Of a stretch of DNA of 64,000 bases, positions 24,911 through 34,772 are shown in pieces (the first letter of the stretch is position 1; each line of letters starts with the position of its first letter). Source of the DNA: Sulfitobacter aestuariivivens (lineage in GTDB: Bacteria > Pseudomonadota > Alphaproteobacteria > Rhodobacterales > Rhodobacteraceae); the NCBI RefSeq assembly GCF_014763045.1, contig NZ_JACTAG010000002.1:372001-436000 (forward strand), given 5' to 3'. The notes under the pieces were generated by a model, which was given only the letters and a program-made list of their open reading frames with translations, ran no database searches and had not been told where the DNA came from. The position numbers and the translations under genes were made by a program.

Positions 24911-26455
24911 TCAGTGATCCTCCTTCGTTGGCTTGCTAAGTTTACCAGGCGTCTGCGTGACGGTCGCCACATAGGTGTCAGGCGCAAAGAGCTGTCCCGC
25001 CATTGTCGTGGTGTAGCCATGTACCTGCCCGGCAAAGACCGTATGGGCTGCCAGCAGGGCCAACAGCCCCCCTACCGCACAATAGGACATGGTGGTCGGC
25101 GTTGTCAGGTGTTCGGTATCCTCGGGTCCCTCGACACTGTGGGCTTTCCAGAAGATCACGCTGCCCGCGCGGGCAAAGCCAAGAATGCTGATCAGGCTGG
25201 ACACCAGCACAACAAACCAGATCCAAACCATCAGGTCAGTCCCGTAGCTTGCATCAAGCACCAGAAGCTTGCCCAGGAACCCCGAGAGCGGCGGCAGGCC
25301 TGCCATGGCAATCGCGCCGGCAAAAAACAGGCCTGCCGTGATCGCCGTGCCCTTGACCGGCGGCTGAGGCGTCAGGTCCAGATTGTCCCGCCCTGTACGC
25401 ACCAGATCCGAAATCAGGAACAGGGTAGCCCCTGCAAGGGTCGAGTGGACGATATAGTATAGCGCCGCTGCAATCCCCTCAGGCGTAAAGAGCGCAATCG
25501 AGGTCAGCACCATCCCCATCGACCCGATGATGGAAAACGCCACCAGCCGGTCCAGCTTTTTCGCCGCCAGCACGCCGATCATCCCAATGGCCAGCGACAC
25601 CAGTGCTGCCGGCAACAGCCACAGATCATGCAGACCCGAGGTGACCTCCAGATCTGGTGGGAAGATCATCGTGTAGACCCGGATGATCGAATACGCGCCG
25701 ACCTTGGTCATGATCGCAAAGAGCGCCGCCACCGGCGCGGGCGCTTCGGCATAGCTTGACGGCAGCCAGAAGTGCAGCGGCACAAGGGCAGCCTTGATGG
25801 CAAAGACCAGCAGCAGCAAAACTGCAGCAACACGAATGCCCACCGTTTCTTCTGGCCCGATCAGCTGCACCCGCTCCGCCAGATCCGCCATGTTCAGCGT
25901 GCCGGTCTCGGCATAGATCGACCCCAGCGCGAACAGGAACAGTGTCGATCCAATCAGGTTGAACAGAACATACTGCACACCCGCCTTCAGCCGCGCATTG
26001 CCGCCTGCGTGGATCATCAGACCATAAGAGGCAATCAGCAAGACTTCGAAGAAAACAAAAAGGTTGAAGAGGTCGCCGGTCAGGAACGCGCCCAGAATGC
26101 CCATCAGCTGGAACTGGAACAGCGCATGAAAATGCCGGCCGCGATTGTCCCATCCCGACCCGATCGCATAAAGCAACACAAAGAGCGCCAGTACACAGGT
26201 CAGCAGCACCATCATCGTCGACAGGCGGTCGCCCACCACGACAATGCCAAAAGGTGCCGCCCAATCCCCCAGCTGATAAAGCAGTACGCTGCCGTCTGAT
26301 ACCTGCGAGGCCAAACTCGCTGAAATAGCGACTAGCGCCAGCACCCCCACAACCGAGAAAACCCGCTGAATGCCAATATGATAGCGCGCGGCCAGCACGA
26401 TAAACGGTGCCAGCAGCGCGGGCAGAATGATGGGCGCGATGATCCAATGGGTCAT
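24911..26455 (-). CDS. mnhD: Monovalent cation/proton antiporter subunit D
   Basis: This 514-residue, multi-helix protein is homologous to NuoN/NuoM of respiratory complex I. Proton-path features include the helix VFFEVLLIASYGL with its membrane glutamate, a lysine in FAIKAALVPLHFWLP, and AEAPAPVAALFAIMTKVGAY with its lysine. It overlaps mnhC by 4 bp. Together with MnhA it is thought to form the ion-translocating core, exchanging cytoplasmic Na+ for external protons. Confidence 0.97.
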   Translation of the reverse strand: MTHWIIAPIILPALLAPFIVLAARYHIGIQRVFSVVGVLALVAISASLASQVSDGSVLLYQLGDWAAPFGIVVVGDRLSTMMVLLTCVLALFVLLYAIGSGWDNRGRHFHALFQFQLMGILGAFLTGDLFNLFVFFEVLLIASYGLMIHAGGNARLKAGVQYVLFNLIGSTLFLFALGSIYAETGTLNMADLAERVQLIGPEETVGIRVAAVLLLLVFAIKAALVPLHFWLPSSYAEAPAPVAALFAIMTKVGAYSIIRVYTMIFPPDLEVTSGLHDLWLLPAALVSLAIGMIGVLAAKKLDRLVAFSIIGSMGMVLTSIALFTPEGIAAALYYIVHSTLAGATLFLISDLVRTGRDNLDLTPQPPVKGTAITAGLFFAGAIAMAGLPPLSGFLGKLLVLDASYGTDLMVWIWFVVLVSSLISILGFARAGSVIFWKAHSVEGPEDTEHLTTPTTMSYCAVGGLLALLAAHTVFAGQVHGYTTTMAGQLFAPDTYVATVTQTPGKLSKPTKEDH

Positions 26456-26808
26456 GGCGTGCCCTCCGCGCTGGTAACTTCCTCTTCCAGCAGGTCATCC
26501 ACATGGTCATCATCCGAGCCCAGAAAGGCCCCAAGGCTGATCATCACCACAACGGCGGTCATGCCAAATGAAATCACGATGGCCGTCAGCACCAGTGCCT
26601 GTGGCAATGGATCGGTATATATCTCAACCCCATCGCGCAGAATGGGCGGTGCGCCGATTGTCAGGCGTCCGGAGGCAAAGAGAAAGACATTCACCGCATA
26701 GGTCAGCAATGACATCCCAAGGATCACGGGGAAGGTCCGCAGGCGCAGCACCAGATAAAGCCCCCCTGCGGTCATGATCCCGATGGCGGAGGCAACGAGC
26801 AATTCCAT
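26452..26808 (-). CDS. mnhC: Monovalent cation/proton antiporter subunit C
   Basis: This 118-residue, three-helix protein of the MnhC/NuoK family carries MSLLTYAVNVFLFASGRL and VLTAIVISFGMTAVVVMI, the positions that align with NuoK. It begins 1 bp downstream of the mnhA stop and overlaps mnhD by 4 bp. The C-terminal tail is acidic (SDDDHVDDLLEEEVTSAEG). Confidence 0.96.
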   Translation of the reverse strand: MELLVASAIGIMTAGGLYLVLRLRTFPVILGMSLLTYAVNVFLFASGRLTIGAPPILRDGVEIYTDPLPQALVLTAIVISFGMTAVVVMISLGAFLGSDDDHVDDLLEEEVTSAEGTP

Positions 26809-26809
26809 C

Positions 26810-29689
26810 TTACACGCCCTCCGTCACGGGTTTGGGTTGATCCTCGGGCGGGTCATCGCGCGACGGATCAATATCCATCGGATGTTCGCTGTCCTTGTCC
26901 TGCGCCCGGTGTGCCAGCCGTGAAAAGCTTTCGAGCGACAGCATCACCGCACCGACAACAGCCAGAAAGACGCCCAGATCAAAGAGTGCGGCCGTGGCCA
27001 GCTCGAACTTTTCGAAGGGTGGTATGCGCACATAGGTAAAGTCAGACGTGAGGAACGGTTTGCCGACAAACCAGGAACCGATGCCGGTAAAGCCCGCGAT
27101 CAGCACGCCTGCGCCGATTACCCCATGATACGGATACCTCAGTCGGGACGAGGTCCAGGCAAAGCCGCTGGCCATGTACTGCATCACCACGGCAATCGAA
27201 ACGATCAGGCCAGCGATGAACCCGCCGCCGGGTTCATTATGGCCGCGCAGGAAGATGTAGAAGCCCACCATCAACACAACGGGCATGATTACGCGGGTCA
27301 GGACCACCATCATCATCGGGTGCATGTCGCCCGCGCGGGGCTGGTCCGGCAGGCGGTTCAGCAGACGCGCGCGGACCGGCCCGCTCAGCAGTGTTTCCGT
27401 TAGCGCGTAAATCAGCAGCGCGGCGATACCCAGCACAATGATTTCGCCATAGGTATCAAACCCCCGGAAATCGACCAAAATCACATTGACCACATTGGTG
27501 CCGCCGCCCCCTTTGTAGGAATTGGCAAGGTGGAACTCGGAAATCGGTGTGCTGACCGCATCGCGCAGCAGATAGTGATAGGCCAGCGCAAAGGTCGCCA
27601 GCCCCCCCGCCACAGCCACGCCTGCATCGCGCACACGGCGCAATACCGTACTTTCGATGGGCGTGCGGTTAGGCAGGAAATTCAACGCCAGCAGCAGCAG
27701 GATGATCGTCACGACCTCGACGGTGAACTGCGTCATCGCCAGATCAGGCGCGCTGAGGAAGACAAAGCCGATGGACACCATCAGCCCCACGATCCCGATC
27801 AGGATCAGGGACAACAGACGGTTGCGGTGCATCACCACCAGCCCGCCTGTTGCGGCAACCAGCATTGCCCAGCCCGCGATGGCAACAACGGATGCGCTTT
27901 GCGGATCACGTGTTGGTGCCCCGACCGTGCCCGTCGACCACGCATGCAGACCCAATGCGATAATCGCGACCGATCCGATCATCGCATAGCGGGTGAATGC
28001 GCCGTTGTGCAACGTGTGAATGAAACGGCGCGCAAGGGCGGCGGCCGCCTCGATCAGCCCTTCAAAGATCACCTTGGCTTCGGGGCGCGGTGTGCTTTCC
28101 CACACCCTCAGCAGCGGTTTGAAGACGCCCATCAACAACAGGCCACCGACCACAGCGGCCACAGACATAAAGAGCGCCGGCACCAGGCCATGCCAGATTT
28201 TGAAGTAGGCTTTGGGCACCTCCGCCTCTCCCCCCAGCAAAGAGGCCGTGACCAGCTTGACGAAAGGCTCCGCCAGGAACGGTGCGACACCGATGACGAC
28301 GACCAGCACAACCAGAAACGCGGGCGGGCCCCACAGACCAAACCCCGGATCATGCGGTTTGGATGGATAATTATCGCGCACCGGCCCAAGGAACGTGTGC
28401 CCGATCAGGCGGAAACAGTAGGCCGCAGATAGCAGTGAACCAAAAGTCGCCAGCGCCGGCACCAGCCACCAGATACCAAAGAGGGTAGTGTGCGTTGTCT
28501 CTTCCAACATCATCTCTTTGGACAGAAAGCCATTGAGGAAAGGTATGCCTGCCATCGACAGGGCAGCGATGGTGACGATGCCAAAGGTGATCGGCATCAG
28601 CGTGCGCAACCCACCCAGCCGCCGGATGTCACGCGTATGCGTTTCGTGATCCACTATGCCTGCCGACATGAAAAGCGCCGCCTTGAATGTCGCATGGTTC
28701 AGAATGTGGAACACCGCCGCCATCGCGCCAAAGGCCGTCCCGGTACCCAGCAACATGGTGATCAGACCCAGATGACTGACCGTAGAGAACGCCAGCAACG
28801 CCTTGAGGTCGTGTTTGAAAATCGCAATCAGCGCGCCCAATACCATGGTGATCAAGCCCGCGCTGGTGACGATCACAAACCACTCGGGCGTTCCAGACAA
28901 GACGGGCCACATCCGCGCCATCAGGAAGATGCCCGCTTTGACCATGGTGGCCGAATGCAGATAGGCGCTGACCGGCGTGGGGGCCGCCATCGCGTGCGGC
29001 AGCCAGAAATGAAACGGGAATTGCGCGGATTTGGTGAAACATCCCAGCAGGATCAGGATCAGCGCGGGCACATACATCGGATCGGCCTGGATCAACTCGC
29101 GGTTCTGCAGGATCACGCTCAGGTCATAGCTGCCCACGATCTGACCAAGGATCAGCATGCCACCGATCATCGCCAGCCCGCCCATACCAGTCACGGTCAG
29201 CGCCATGCGCGCGCCTTGCCGCCCTTCGGGCAGATGTTTCCAATATCCAATCAGCAAGAAGGACGAAAGCGAGGTCAGCTCCCAAAAAACAAGCAATAGC
29301 AGAATGTTATCGCTTAACACGATCCCCACCATCGCGCCCTGAAACAGCAGCAGATAGGTAAAGAATTCGCCCATATTGTCGCCGCGCGCCAGGTAATGAC
29401 GCGCATAGGCAATGATCAAAAGACCGATCCCCAGGATTAGCATCGCAAAGAAAAAGCCCAGCCCATCCAGCATCAGCGTAAAGTTCAGCCCCAGCACCGG
29501 CATCCAGTCGACCCGCGCCATGACGACCTCGCCTGCCAGCACCGAGGGGAGGTTGGTCATTAATCCCAGAAAGGCAGCAAGCGAGACGGTGAAGGTGACG
29601 CCGGCACAGGCAGCGCGCCCAGCGCCGTTCATAAGCCCGGGAAGAAGCGCGCCAAGAAAGGGGAGAGCGACGATAAAGAAGAGCGACAC
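26810..29689 (-). CDS. mnhA: Fused monovalent cation/proton antiporter subunits A and B
   Basis: This 959-residue first gene of the operon joins a NuoL-like MnhA (residues ~1-750, with WELTSLSSFLLIGYW and FTKSAQFPFHFWLPHAM carrying the conserved membrane Glu and Lys) to a C-terminal MnhB domain (about 790-920, with FYIFLRGHNEPGGGFIAGLI). A DUF4040-type region links the two. This PhaAB-style fusion is typical of Alphaproteobacteria. The complex keeps cytoplasmic sodium low and controls pH, as expected for a marine cell. The promoter must lie in 29690-29857, where no strong consensus was seen. Confidence 0.97.
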   Translation of the reverse strand: MSLFFIVALPFLGALLPGLMNGAGRAACAGVTFTVSLAAFLGLMTNLPSVLAGEVVMARVDWMPVLGLNFTLMLDGLGFFFAMLILGIGLLIIAYARHYLARGDNMGEFFTYLLLFQGAMVGIVLSDNILLLLVFWELTSLSSFLLIGYWKHLPEGRQGARMALTVTGMGGLAMIGGMLILGQIVGSYDLSVILQNRELIQADPMYVPALILILLGCFTKSAQFPFHFWLPHAMAAPTPVSAYLHSATMVKAGIFLMARMWPVLSGTPEWFVIVTSAGLITMVLGALIAIFKHDLKALLAFSTVSHLGLITMLLGTGTAFGAMAAVFHILNHATFKAALFMSAGIVDHETHTRDIRRLGGLRTLMPITFGIVTIAALSMAGIPFLNGFLSKEMMLEETTHTTLFGIWWLVPALATFGSLLSAAYCFRLIGHTFLGPVRDNYPSKPHDPGFGLWGPPAFLVVLVVVIGVAPFLAEPFVKLVTASLLGGEAEVPKAYFKIWHGLVPALFMSVAAVVGGLLLMGVFKPLLRVWESTPRPEAKVIFEGLIEAAAALARRFIHTLHNGAFTRYAMIGSVAIIALGLHAWSTGTVGAPTRDPQSASVVAIAGWAMLVAATGGLVVMHRNRLLSLILIGIVGLMVSIGFVFLSAPDLAMTQFTVEVVTIILLLLALNFLPNRTPIESTVLRRVRDAGVAVAGGLATFALAYHYLLRDAVSTPISEFHLANSYKGGGGTNVVNVILVDFRGFDTYGEIIVLGIAALLIYALTETLLSGPVRARLLNRLPDQPRAGDMHPMMMVVLTRVIMPVVLMVGFYIFLRGHNEPGGGFIAGLIVSIAVVMQYMASGFAWTSSRLRYPYHGVIGAGVLIAGFTGIGSWFVGKPFLTSDFTYVRIPPFEKFELATAALFDLGVFLAVVGAVMLSLESFSRLAHRAQDKDSEHPMDIDPSRDDPPEDQPKPVTEGV

Positions 29690-29857
29690 GGCAGAACCCT
29701 ATCCAGTTATTCCCGACAAAATGCATGTAAACGCAGGGCTTTGCAAAACGATAGTCGCAACTGTCAGACGAAATTCCTTACCGCGCTTGCGAACAGGTGG
29801 TTGACGCGCCCTGTATCCGGCCGCCTCTGCCCTTCACAGGCACCGTGATGCGCCGCA

Positions 29858-31000
29858 CTATCCCAACCGGTTCAGCAGATCGACTGACGGCTCTCCCGTC
29901 GCGGGCAGGCCGATGCTGGACTGATAGGCGCTGACTGCACCGCGACTTTTGGGCCCCAAAACACCGTCTGCGCCGCCGGTATCGAACCCCCGCGCGGTCA
30001 AGCGTTGCTGCAACTGGACGCGCTGGTCTTTCGTCAGGCCGTATCTATCCGGGGGAAAACTGCCCCGGATCGGACCGCCACCCGCGATACGATCCGCCAG
30101 ATGCCCGACGCCAATCGCGTAGCTGTCTGAATTGTTGTAGCGCTTGATCACATTGAAGTTAGAGGTCACAGCAAACACCGGCCCCCCGGCCTGAGGCTGC
30201 AACCGACGCCCGGCAGGCGCGCCATTGCCCATCTCGCCGCCCCATCTGACACCCCGCGACCATCCGTTCCGGCTGAGATAGGCCGCGGTGGATGCCAAAG
30301 AATCTGTCGGATCTTCCGACCAGATATCGCGGCGGCCATCGCCGGTGAAATCCACGGCAAAGGCTTGATAAGATGTAGGAATAAACTGGGTGTGGCCCAT
30401 CGCACCGGCCCAGGATCCGGTCATATTGGTTGCCGATACATCCCCGTTCTGAAGGATCTTGAGCGCTGCAATCAGCTGTTTTTCAAAGAACGCACCGCGC
30501 CTGCCGTCATAGGCCAGCGTCGATGTCGATGACACAACCGGAACATTGCCACGTCGTTCTCCATAGAAGCTTTCCAGCCCCCAAATGGCCGTTACGATTT
30601 CAGGGGCAACACCATAGCGCTGTTCGACAGCCGCAAGCGTGGCACCGTAGCGCGCAAAGGCCGCGCGTCCCTTCGAGACCCTTTCGTCAGAGGCTGCAAT
30701 TGACAGATAGTCCTCCAGCGTGCGCGAGAATTCCGTTTGATTCCGGTCCCGCTTGACCACGCCAGGCAGATATCCCGCGCCTCGAAAAGCGCTGTTCAAT
30801 GTACTGGCCGTGATCCCCTGACCCGCCGCCCGCGCCCGAAAGGCCGCAACCCATGCGTCATATCCGGCGTTCGGCTGCGGGCGCAAATCGGGCGGCAATC
30901 CGGCCTCAGCCGCCGGGCCAAGTGTCCCGCCCCCGGTCGTACAGGCCGCAAGGCCCAAGGCGCCCAGCCCAATCGAAAAGTGTCTGCGTGAAATGGTCAT
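29858..31000 (-). CDS. Lytic murein transglycosylase, MltB-like, with peptidoglycan-binding domain
   Basis: This 380-residue lipoprotein or Tat-like exported enzyme has the N terminus MTISRRHFSIGLGALGLAAC, with both a twin-arginine motif (SRRHF) and a lipobox (LGLAAC). The catalytic glutamate is in IWGLESFYGERRG. MGHTQFIPTSY and DGRRDIWSEDP are typical of MltB. A C-terminal peptidoglycan-binding helix bundle (about residues 320-378) ends the protein. The start at 31000 is preferred because it creates the signal; an in-frame ATG at 31030 would hide it. A second paralogue lies at 62420-63592. Confidence 0.93.
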   Translation of the reverse strand: MTISRRHFSIGLGALGLAACTTGGGTLGPAAEAGLPPDLRPQPNAGYDAWVAAFRARAAGQGITASTLNSAFRGAGYLPGVVKRDRNQTEFSRTLEDYLSIAASDERVSKGRAAFARYGATLAAVEQRYGVAPEIVTAIWGLESFYGERRGNVPVVSSTSTLAYDGRRGAFFEKQLIAALKILQNGDVSATNMTGSWAGAMGHTQFIPTSYQAFAVDFTGDGRRDIWSEDPTDSLASTAAYLSRNGWSRGVRWGGEMGNGAPAGRRLQPQAGGPVFAVTSNFNVIKRYNNSDSYAIGVGHLADRIAGGGPIRGSFPPDRYGLTKDQRVQLQQRLTARGFDTGGADGVLGPKSRGAVSAYQSSIGLPATGEPSVDLLNRLG

Positions 31001-31133
31001 ATGCCCGCCCTTGCCTGATTTTTCTGTCATTCTAGGGCGCGCCCCCGGCGGTGCAAGCCAAGGCTGAAGGATCGGCAGAAATTAGACAGATCTTACAGGC
31101 GACGCGCCAGTCATTGCGGGCAAGGGAGCGGCG

Positions 31134-31787
31134 TCAAGCCGCCTTTTCCGCTGGCAGATAATCGGACCATCTGTCGATGCCGTCGACATCGGAAAAATCA
31201 TGACCGGCGGTGTTTTCGTTCGGATAGGCCAACACAGTCAACCCTGCTGCCTTGGCTGCGTCCACGCCGGGGCGGTTGTCCTCGATTGCAAGCACATCAG
31301 CAGCGTCAAGGTCCAGCAGGTCAAGCGCATGTAAGTAAAGATCAGGCGCTGGTTTTGGCGCGGCATCACCGGATGCGGTGACCAGATCAAAACCCAGCGC
31401 CGCCGCACCACCAAAACTGTCGACCAAAGCCTCAAGACTTTCGCGCGCCGTGCCACTGACAAACGCCAGCTTCAGATCGTGCTGACGCGCGTATTCCAGC
31501 AAGCCCTGGGTTTGCTCGCGCAGCACAGCCGCCCCGCCCCGCAGCTTTTCAAGAAAAACTTCCGTCTTGCGGGCGTGCAATGCCTCCGCGTCGACCTCGA
31601 TACCCTTTTCCTTGGCAAAGGCCGCGATGCGATCACGCCCGCCGGAACTGGACAGGCGCGCGCGGTAATCCTCACTAGACCAATGCCAGTCAAGCCCGGC
31701 CTCGGCAAAGGCGTGATTGAAGGCCTTGCGCTGGAGTTCTGACGTATCGGCAAGGGTCGAAATCGACCCGATAAACACAGCTTTCAT
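31134..31787 (-). CDS. HAD-superfamily protein lacking the catalytic aspartates
   Basis: This 217-residue protein has the full HAD fold order: motif II serine S111 (LAFVSGTARESL), motif III lysine K145 (PKPAPDLY) and motif IV E169/D170 (LAIEDNRPGV), with a cap at about residues 15-90. Motif I, normally DxDGT, reads GSIST (residues 7-11), so both the nucleophile and acid/base aspartates are missing. It is therefore unlikely to be a standard phosphatase or phosphoglucomutase. It may bind a phosphorylated ligand or have a regulatory role. Neighbours on both sides are unrelated single genes. Confidence 0.88.
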   Translation of the reverse strand: MKAVFIGSISTLADTSELQRKAFNHAFAEAGLDWHWSSEDYRARLSSSGGRDRIAAFAKEKGIEVDAEALHARKTEVFLEKLRGGAAVLREQTQGLLEYARQHDLKLAFVSGTARESLEALVDSFGGAAALGFDLVTASGDAAPKPAPDLYLHALDLLDLDAADVLAIEDNRPGVDAAKAAGLTVLAYPNENTAGHDFSDVDGIDRWSDYLPAEKAA

Positions 31788-31829
31788 GGTATGCTCCAGA
31801 TAAAGGCCGCCAAAAGCGGCAAAATCGCG

Positions 31830-32303
31830 TTAGTTCTGAGGTTGGTAAAGCGGGACGGTCGACATCGACATCTTGGCCGACCCGTTCTGCACATCGCGCG
31901 CATGGCTGATATAGATCAGGGTGTTATTCGCCTCGTCAAAGATACGTTTGACCCGCAGCGTTTTGAAGATGATCGACCGCCGCTCGGCAAAGACGTCCTC
32001 ACCCTCGTCGTCACGTTCGATATCGCCCAACACAATCGGGCCGGTCTGGCGGCATGAAATGGACGAATTTGACGGATCCTCGAACCAATTACCTTTTTGC
32101 AGACGGTCGATAAGCCCGCGATCGAAGTAGCTCAGATGGCAGGTGACTCCTTGCACCTTGGGGTCCGGGATCGCTTCAACAACGATGTCATTGCCAAGCC
32201 AGTCCACATCCACATTACCCACCACATCCGACATGCCGACGGTCGGAGACAGGGCTAAAGTTGCGATCAGGGCAAGGGGTGCGCGCGCGTCATATATACT
32301 CAT
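31830..32303 (-). CDS. creA: CreA family protein
   Basis: This 157-residue exported protein has an N-terminal signal (LALIATLALSP, cleavage near residue 25). The body matches CreA: VDVDWLGNDIVVEAIPDPKVQGVTCHL, YFDRGLIDRLQKGNWFEDPS and SCRQTGPI. The start at 32303 gives the signal peptide; the longer frame does not. CreA is a periplasmic protein of unknown function first named in the E. coli creABCD region. No creBCD genes are next to it here. Confidence 0.93.
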   Translation of the reverse strand: MSIYDARAPLALIATLALSPTVGMSDVVGNVDVDWLGNDIVVEAIPDPKVQGVTCHLSYFDRGLIDRLQKGNWFEDPSNSSISCRQTGPIVLGDIERDDEGEDVFAERRSIIFKTLRVKRIFDEANNTLIYISHARDVQNGSAKMSMSTVPLYQPQN

Positions 32304-32427
32304 GACGCACAAACGCCCCGCAGGTCCTTGGGGTTCCACGCAGGACGGATCAAATCTCAATCATGAGGGCCCGCGCCCAAAGATGCCGGAAAATCACCGA
32401 ACCGTTCACCTCATTCAGTCCAAAAGC

Positions 32428-33027
32428 CTAATCGCTTGCGATGATACGGCAGCGCGCAAAGTTCGCGTTGGCCGCTGCCTCACCTGCTGCATACCCGGCG
32501 CAAATGGCCAGAGCTTCCTTTTCTGCAAGCTGTCTGGTGCTCCAGTCCCACGTGAGGGCATAGGCACCATTGTCTGCGACAGCGAATGCACGCCGCGGCA
32601 CACCTTTGAGGTATTCATTGTAGCCTTGATGCGTATTCGCCGACATCGTTACTGGCAAAGATGCCTGCGATACCTCAGGCTCAAGCAAGGCATACAGCGC
32701 GCAGGTGCGCCCACGTTCTTCACTGCAATACCACACTGCGGCTTCGATGGCGGCCTGAAGACTGTTGTACCCGTGGGTGTAGCCAAAATAACCGTCGGCG
32801 CTGGCGGCAAAAGCCCCATAGTAGGGGCGGGTCGCCGCAAACGCGTCAAATTCCGCCTGCAGATTGCCTGCTGACAGCGCAAAGTCTTGCGATACAACGG
32901 TAATTCTTGAGGCCTGAGACACCTGCGTTGTCTCGGCAGAGGCCATTGTAGTGCTTAGCCCGCCGCCGACATGCCAAAGGGCGACCCCGCATGCGAAAGC
33001 GATGACGGCAGTGTTCATGATCTTCAT
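32428..33027 (-). CDS. Exported protein with DUF4189-like region, function unknown
   Basis: This 199-residue protein has a signal sequence (MKIMNTAVIAFACGVALWHVGG) and two similar halves around residues 60-110 and 145-195, each with an aromatic Gly/Ala stretch and a conserved WYCSEERGRTCALYALL or EALAICAGYA core. The cysteines in each half suggest disulfides. Proteins of this kind have been labelled 5-aminolevulinic acid synthase by error; no PLP enzyme features exist here. It is divergent from the TetR regulator at 33175, with a 147-bp shared promoter region. Confidence 0.75.
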   Translation of the reverse strand: MKIMNTAVIAFACGVALWHVGGGLSTTMASAETTQVSQASRITVVSQDFALSAGNLQAEFDAFAATRPYYGAFAASADGYFGYTHGYNSLQAAIEAAVWYCSEERGRTCALYALLEPEVSQASLPVTMSANTHQGYNEYLKGVPRRAFAVADNGAYALTWDWSTRQLAEKEALAICAGYAAGEAAANANFARCRIIASD

Positions 33028-33174
33028 CGACGTGCCTCCATTTTTGGCAATTCCCGTAGCATACAAGGGGTTTTGGGCCGAAATTGGGTGCAATCGGGTT
33101 TACTGTTGGGCACACCATTCTGCCCCGCGATGCGATGACTTGCCTTGGCTCCCTGCAGCGCCTAAGCACGCGGC

Positions 33175-33705
33175 ATGAGCTCGAGCCGCCTTACTCCCGA
33201 TGACTGGCTGTCCGCTGGATTCGATACCTTGCAGTCCCAGGGCCCTGCCCATTTGCGGGCAGAGCCGATGGCCCGGTCCCTCGGCACGACCAAGGGATCG
33301 TTCTATTGGCACTTTGCCGATGTCCCCGCATTTCACGACGCCCTGATTGAAGCCTGGCGCACCCGGACGCTGCAAACCCTTGCCGACGTTGTCTCTGCTG
33401 AGAAACCTGTCGATCATCGCCTGCGCCTTTTTGGACGCGGCGTGCTGTCAGACCGCACCGAGACCGCAATGCGCGTCTGGGCACACAGCAACGCAACAGT
33501 CGACGGGATGTTGCAGGACGTGGACGCCAAGCGCCTGAACTACCTTGAACTTCTGCTGCGCGAAGTTGGTCTTGCCAACCCCGATTTCCCCCGTGCATTG
33601 CAGGCCGCGTTGATCGGTCTGCCGCAACTGGCAGAACCCGACGGCATGGCGATACGAACCGCTTATGACACTTTGGTCGACACCATTCTGGCCCTTGCTG
33701 AGTAA
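33175..33705 (+). CDS. TetR/AcrR family transcriptional regulator
   Basis: This 176-residue protein has an N-terminal helix-turn-helix with the TetR signature SLGTTKGSFYWHFADVPAFH (residues ~35-55) and an all-helical ligand-binding C-terminal domain. It is divergent from the exported protein and is followed after 56 bp by the reductase gene and META-domain gene, which it may control together with its own promoter. No clear palindrome was found in 33028-33174. Confidence 0.92.
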   Translation: MSSSRLTPDDWLSAGFDTLQSQGPAHLRAEPMARSLGTTKGSFYWHFADVPAFHDALIEAWRTRTLQTLADVVSAEKPVDHRLRLFGRGVLSDRTETAMRVWAHSNATVDGMLQDVDAKRLNYLELLLREVGLANPDFPRALQAALIGLPQLAEPDGMAIRTAYDTLVDTILALAE

Positions 33706-33761
33706 GCGCTGCGGCCTAAGTCAGACCAACACCGGTGCTTTTCAAGATAACGGAGACTGCG

Positions 33762-34772
33762 ATGCCAGAGACCATACTTCTTACCGGTTGCACCGGATAT
33801 CTGGCCAAGCACATCCTGCTGCGCCTGCTGAATGCAGGTCACGTGGTCCGGGGTTCTTTGCGGTCTGACACGCGCGCCCAAGAGGTTCGCCAGGCTGTCG
33901 CGCCTCACCTGACCGACCCGGCGCTGCTCGACAACCTCAGCTTTGTCCAACTTGATCTGACCAAGGACGAAGGCTGGGACAGCGCGATGCGCGACATCAC
34001 CATCCTGATGCATACCGCCTCTCCCTTTCCCTTCACCCAGCCAAAAGATGAGAATGATCTGATCCGCCCCGCTGTCGATGGGACCCTTCGGGCCCTGCGC
34101 GCAGCGCAAAACGCGGGCGTGAAGCGCGTGATCCTGACGTCATCGACCGCCGCCATATCCGGCAGCCCGGGCTCCGGCACCAAGACCGAAGCTGACTGGA
34201 CAGACATCACCGCATCCGGCGTCACACCTTATGTTAAATCCAAAACCCTTGCCGAAAAGGCCGCCTGGGACTTTGTCGAAAAACATCCCGACATGGTGCT
34301 GACCACGATCAACCCCGGCTTTATCCTTGGGCCATCACTTGACGCTCATTACGGCACGTCCTTGCTCGCGATTGAACGCATTCTCGCGGCCCGCGATCCG
34401 GCCGTACCCCGCATCGGGTTCACCACGGTAGATGTGCGCGACGTGGCAGACATGCATGTTGGTGCCATCAACACCCCAGACACAGAAGGCAAACGGATCC
34501 TGTCAGTCGCCGAATTCATGTGGTTCACCGAACTGGCCGGGGCAATTGCCCGCGCCTTTCCCGACAGAAAGGTCGTCACCCGGCAGGCGCCGAATGCCCT
34601 GATGCGGGTGATGGCTCTGTTCGATCCGGCCATCCGCCAGCTTGTGCCCGCCCTGGGCAAGCGTGATGAGATCTCCAACGCGCGGGCGAGATCCATATTT
34701 GGCATTGACTTCCGACCTGTCGAGGACGCGGTGGTGGCATCAGCGCAAAGTGTGATCGCCGCAGGAAAATGA
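33762..34772 (+). CDS. Extended SDR: NAD(P)-dependent reductase of the dihydroflavonol-4-reductase type
   Basis: This 336-residue enzyme has the Rossmann glycine motif TGCTGYLAKHILLRLL (residues 7-22), an NADPH-preferring Arg after strand 2 (RGSLRSD) and the catalytic Tyr-Lys in TPYVKSKTLAEKAAW. The TSSTAAISG serine completes the triad. It resembles yeast GRE2 / plant DFR-like aldehyde and ketone reductases. The start at 33762 gives the correct short N terminus. It overlaps the META gene by 4 bp. The substrate is probably a reactive carbonyl, given the TetR partner (inferred). Confidence 0.9.
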   Translation: MPETILLTGCTGYLAKHILLRLLNAGHVVRGSLRSDTRAQEVRQAVAPHLTDPALLDNLSFVQLDLTKDEGWDSAMRDITILMHTASPFPFTQPKDENDLIRPAVDGTLRALRAAQNAGVKRVILTSSTAAISGSPGSGTKTEADWTDITASGVTPYVKSKTLAEKAAWDFVEKHPDMVLTTINPGFILGPSLDAHYGTSLLAIERILAARDPAVPRIGFTTVDVRDVADMHVGAINTPDTEGKRILSVAEFMWFTELAGAIARAFPDRKVVTRQAPNALMRVMALFDPAIRQLVPALGKRDEISNARARSIFGIDFRPVEDAVVASAQSVIAAGK

